Of a stretch of DNA of 64,000 nucleotides, positions 62,593 to 64,000 are shown piece by piece (the first letter of the stretch is position 1; each line of letters begins with the position of its first letter). The notes beneath the pieces are model-generated. The model had not been told where the DNA came from, made no database searches, and was given only the letters and a program-made list of their open reading frames with translations. The stretch is from Lepidostoma basale (Eukaryota; Arthropoda; Insecta; Trichoptera; Lepidostomatidae), in assembly GCA_022606425.2 (NCBI GenBank), contig JAHDVF020000517.1:372001-436000 (forward strand), written 5' to 3'. The position numbers were made by a program, and so were the translations under genes.

Positions 62593-62710
62593 TATACAAA
62601 TACTTGTAGGCAAATACTGGATTTTACCCATTGCGGGTTAATCATTTTACCTTAAATATGATTAACCCGCAACGGGTTAAATCCAGTATTTGCCTACAAG
62701 TATTTGTATA
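62593..62710. repeat. Near-perfect palindrome, 53-bp arms
   Basis: 62593-62645 and 62658-62710 are inverted copies with 2 mismatches in 53 and a 12-bp spacer. Arms include TTGTAGGCAAATACTGGATT and CGGGTTAATCAT. Single arms of this block precede REP-G at 26478 and 36286. Confidence 0.9.
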
Positions 62711-62754
62711 AAAAACTGGTCAAAGTTAAAAGCATAAAAATTGGAGATTGAATC

Positions 62755-63090
62755 CCCAGGCGTTGTCCAACAGTATGATAATTGCGAAAGTCTTTCACAT
62801 TGCATTAATAAAGATTTTCTGCTTGATGCTTACATTTAATATTAATAGATGGCGCTAGTGTAGATTGACCTAAAAATGTGAAGTGTTTTTAGCATAGTAG
62901 CATATATACAACTTCCAAAAAATGTCAGAGTGGTGGTCGTAAGAAGGGCGGAATTGGGAATGTTGTTAACATAAAGCGATCGCTTAACCCAACCAATGAC
63001 AGTCCTGTAAACGCCTCGACTACCATATTCTGTTTCCAAAAAAACAATTTATATCTTCGTCTCTATTGAGATACAATTAATCCTTAATTA
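62755..63090 (-). repeat. REP-G copy, antisense
   Basis: AGATGGCGCTAGTGTAGATT, TTGGGAATGTTGTTAACATA, GCGATCGCTTAACCCAACCA, ACGCCTCGACTACCATATTC and TATATCTTCGTCTCTATTGA mirror 15405-15712. This is the longest copy. Confidence 0.75.
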
Positions 63091-63699
63091 GTTTAAAGTT
63101 TTCATTTAATGTCAGTGTCGCTACATGAACGTTTTCAAAATATTGGAATATTATTATGATATATTATGGAAATATTTTATCAAGTATAATTTATTAGAAT
63201 TACCGGTACATTATTACATAACGGTCGCTACAAGAACACTTTTAAAATATTCGAATACATGTATGATATATTATGTGTATATTTCACTACGTAGAAATCA
63301 ATTTGTGTAGTTTAAAAGGATTACCTCTACATCGTTATCTGTGCCATGTAATGCAAGTGGGTTTTCAATGGAAATTACCATTCCAGGCCCCAGCGTAAGT
63401 CTGGAATATGTCGATATTAATTTAGTGATAACCGACACAATAACCGGATTGGCTACACATTGTGCATATTCAATAGACGCTAAGACGAGTTATTGTGGAT
63501 TAATATTCAGGGATACGATTTCTACACAATGTTGCAACGTAATTAATTAGTGGCCGTTCAGTCCACTATCCGGACGCTTAATTATATATTACAATAACCA
63601 GTCTCATAATCAGCTCTGATCAGATTTGGACCCGATAACAATGGATAATGTTACAATGGCCAAAGGGCTGATTTTTTCGTAGCGTAATAAAATATTTAA
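63091..63699. other. No gene recognised
   Basis: Frames of 61-69 codons here have no recognised motif. Confidence 0.4.
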
Positions 63700-64000
63700 T
63701 ATTATTCATTCATCATCGGCTGTCCCTCGTGTACGAGAAAGACTGTCCTTCACGGTTGTGGGTCTGCAGTCACATACTAAAGAGCCCGATCCTGGACCCA
63801 CAAATTCAGGGGCATCTGGGGCAGGGGAAAGCGCTTGTAATGGAGCCGTCACTTCACCCAGTGGTCTCTCCTTTCTCCTCCTCCTCCTCTCTGCGACGTC
63901 ATCTCTGCGCTGTGCTTCATAGTCTTGCGTTCCTTGATGTACTGTTGTTCTCCACCTAGGTCTGTCTTCTGCAGTTTTTTCCCAGCAATCTTAGTCCATG
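63700..64000 (-). mobile_element. LINE-K 3' end, runs off the window
   Basis: Minus strand, across frame changes: RTRWRTTVHQGTQDYEAQ, RRDDVAERRRRRKERPLG, and near the end a degenerate terminal block with C-x-C and SRTRGTADDE. It ends in GATGATGAATGAATAA. The DR-x-RW, EA-RR, K-x-R and final (S/R)-x-TRGT order is that of CR1/L2/RTE-like C-termini. Confidence 0.65.

Overview
This is a 64-kb piece of an AT-rich insect nuclear genome, most likely from a moth or butterfly. The reasons are spliced exons with GT-AG borders, a Dpr-interacting-protein (DIP) type immunoglobulin gene, a BEL/Pao LTR retrotransposon, tRNA-derived SINEs, and several LINE families, including 3' ends with the 'CAGCAGTGGACG' motif common in Lepidoptera. 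No prokaryotic gene organisation is present. The order-level call is an inference from repeat content.

Host gene. Only two host exons were recognised, both on the minus strand: 32551-32648 and 18260-18467. They join in phase and together encode most of the first Ig domain of a DIP/lachesin-like neuronal cell-surface protein. The 14.1-kb intron between them is packed with repeats. No other exon of the gene was found; sequence left of 18260 would be the following intron and sequence right of 32648 the preceding one.

Mobile DNA. (1) 2-1735: a degraded DNA transposon with 17-bp inverted ends, then a 370-bp (TA)n array. (2) LINE-A, the dominant repeat, has over twenty fragments; its reverse transcriptase survives at 53663-54618 and its copies end in (GTTA)n or (GTT/GTTT)n right after the last stop codon. 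(3) Other LINEs, labelled here: LINE-B (6.0 kb), LINE-C (6.6 kb), LINE-D (8.0, 10.9, 21.2, 32.9 kb), LINE-E jockey-like (11.3, 30.5, 57.4 kb), LINE-F (12.9, 20.8 kb), LINE-G (16.5-17.2 kb), LINE-H (24.1, 27.4 kb), LINE-I (29.3, 38.0 kb), LINE-J (59.5 kb), LINE-K (63.7 kb). (4) SINE-A (tRNA-like head, tail shared with LINE-C), SINE-B (tail shared with LINE-A), SINE-C (second tRNA-like head). (5) DNA transposons: PIF/Harbinger with a MADF relic (38947-39879), its MITE (39906-40136), a hAT MITE with a perfect 8-bp duplication (26157-26405), a larger hAT shell (40668-47718), and a Tigger/pogo relic (59906-60308). (6) A nearly intact, very young BEL/Pao element (40733-47107) lies inside the hAT shell. 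REP-G, REP-H and REP-R are dispersed families I could not classify.

Most interesting system. Five related families of short dispersed repeats (H1-H5), often arranged as head-to-head inverted pairs, carry a hammerhead-ribozyme-like core: CUGANGA, one extra base, a 5-6 bp hairpin, GAAA, a short self-complementary helix and a UH cleavage site. In H3, H4 and H5 the outer helix I also pairs. This resembles the minimal type I hammerheads described in Penelope-like retroelements and some satellite DNAs. Two H repeats bracket the DIP Ig exon.
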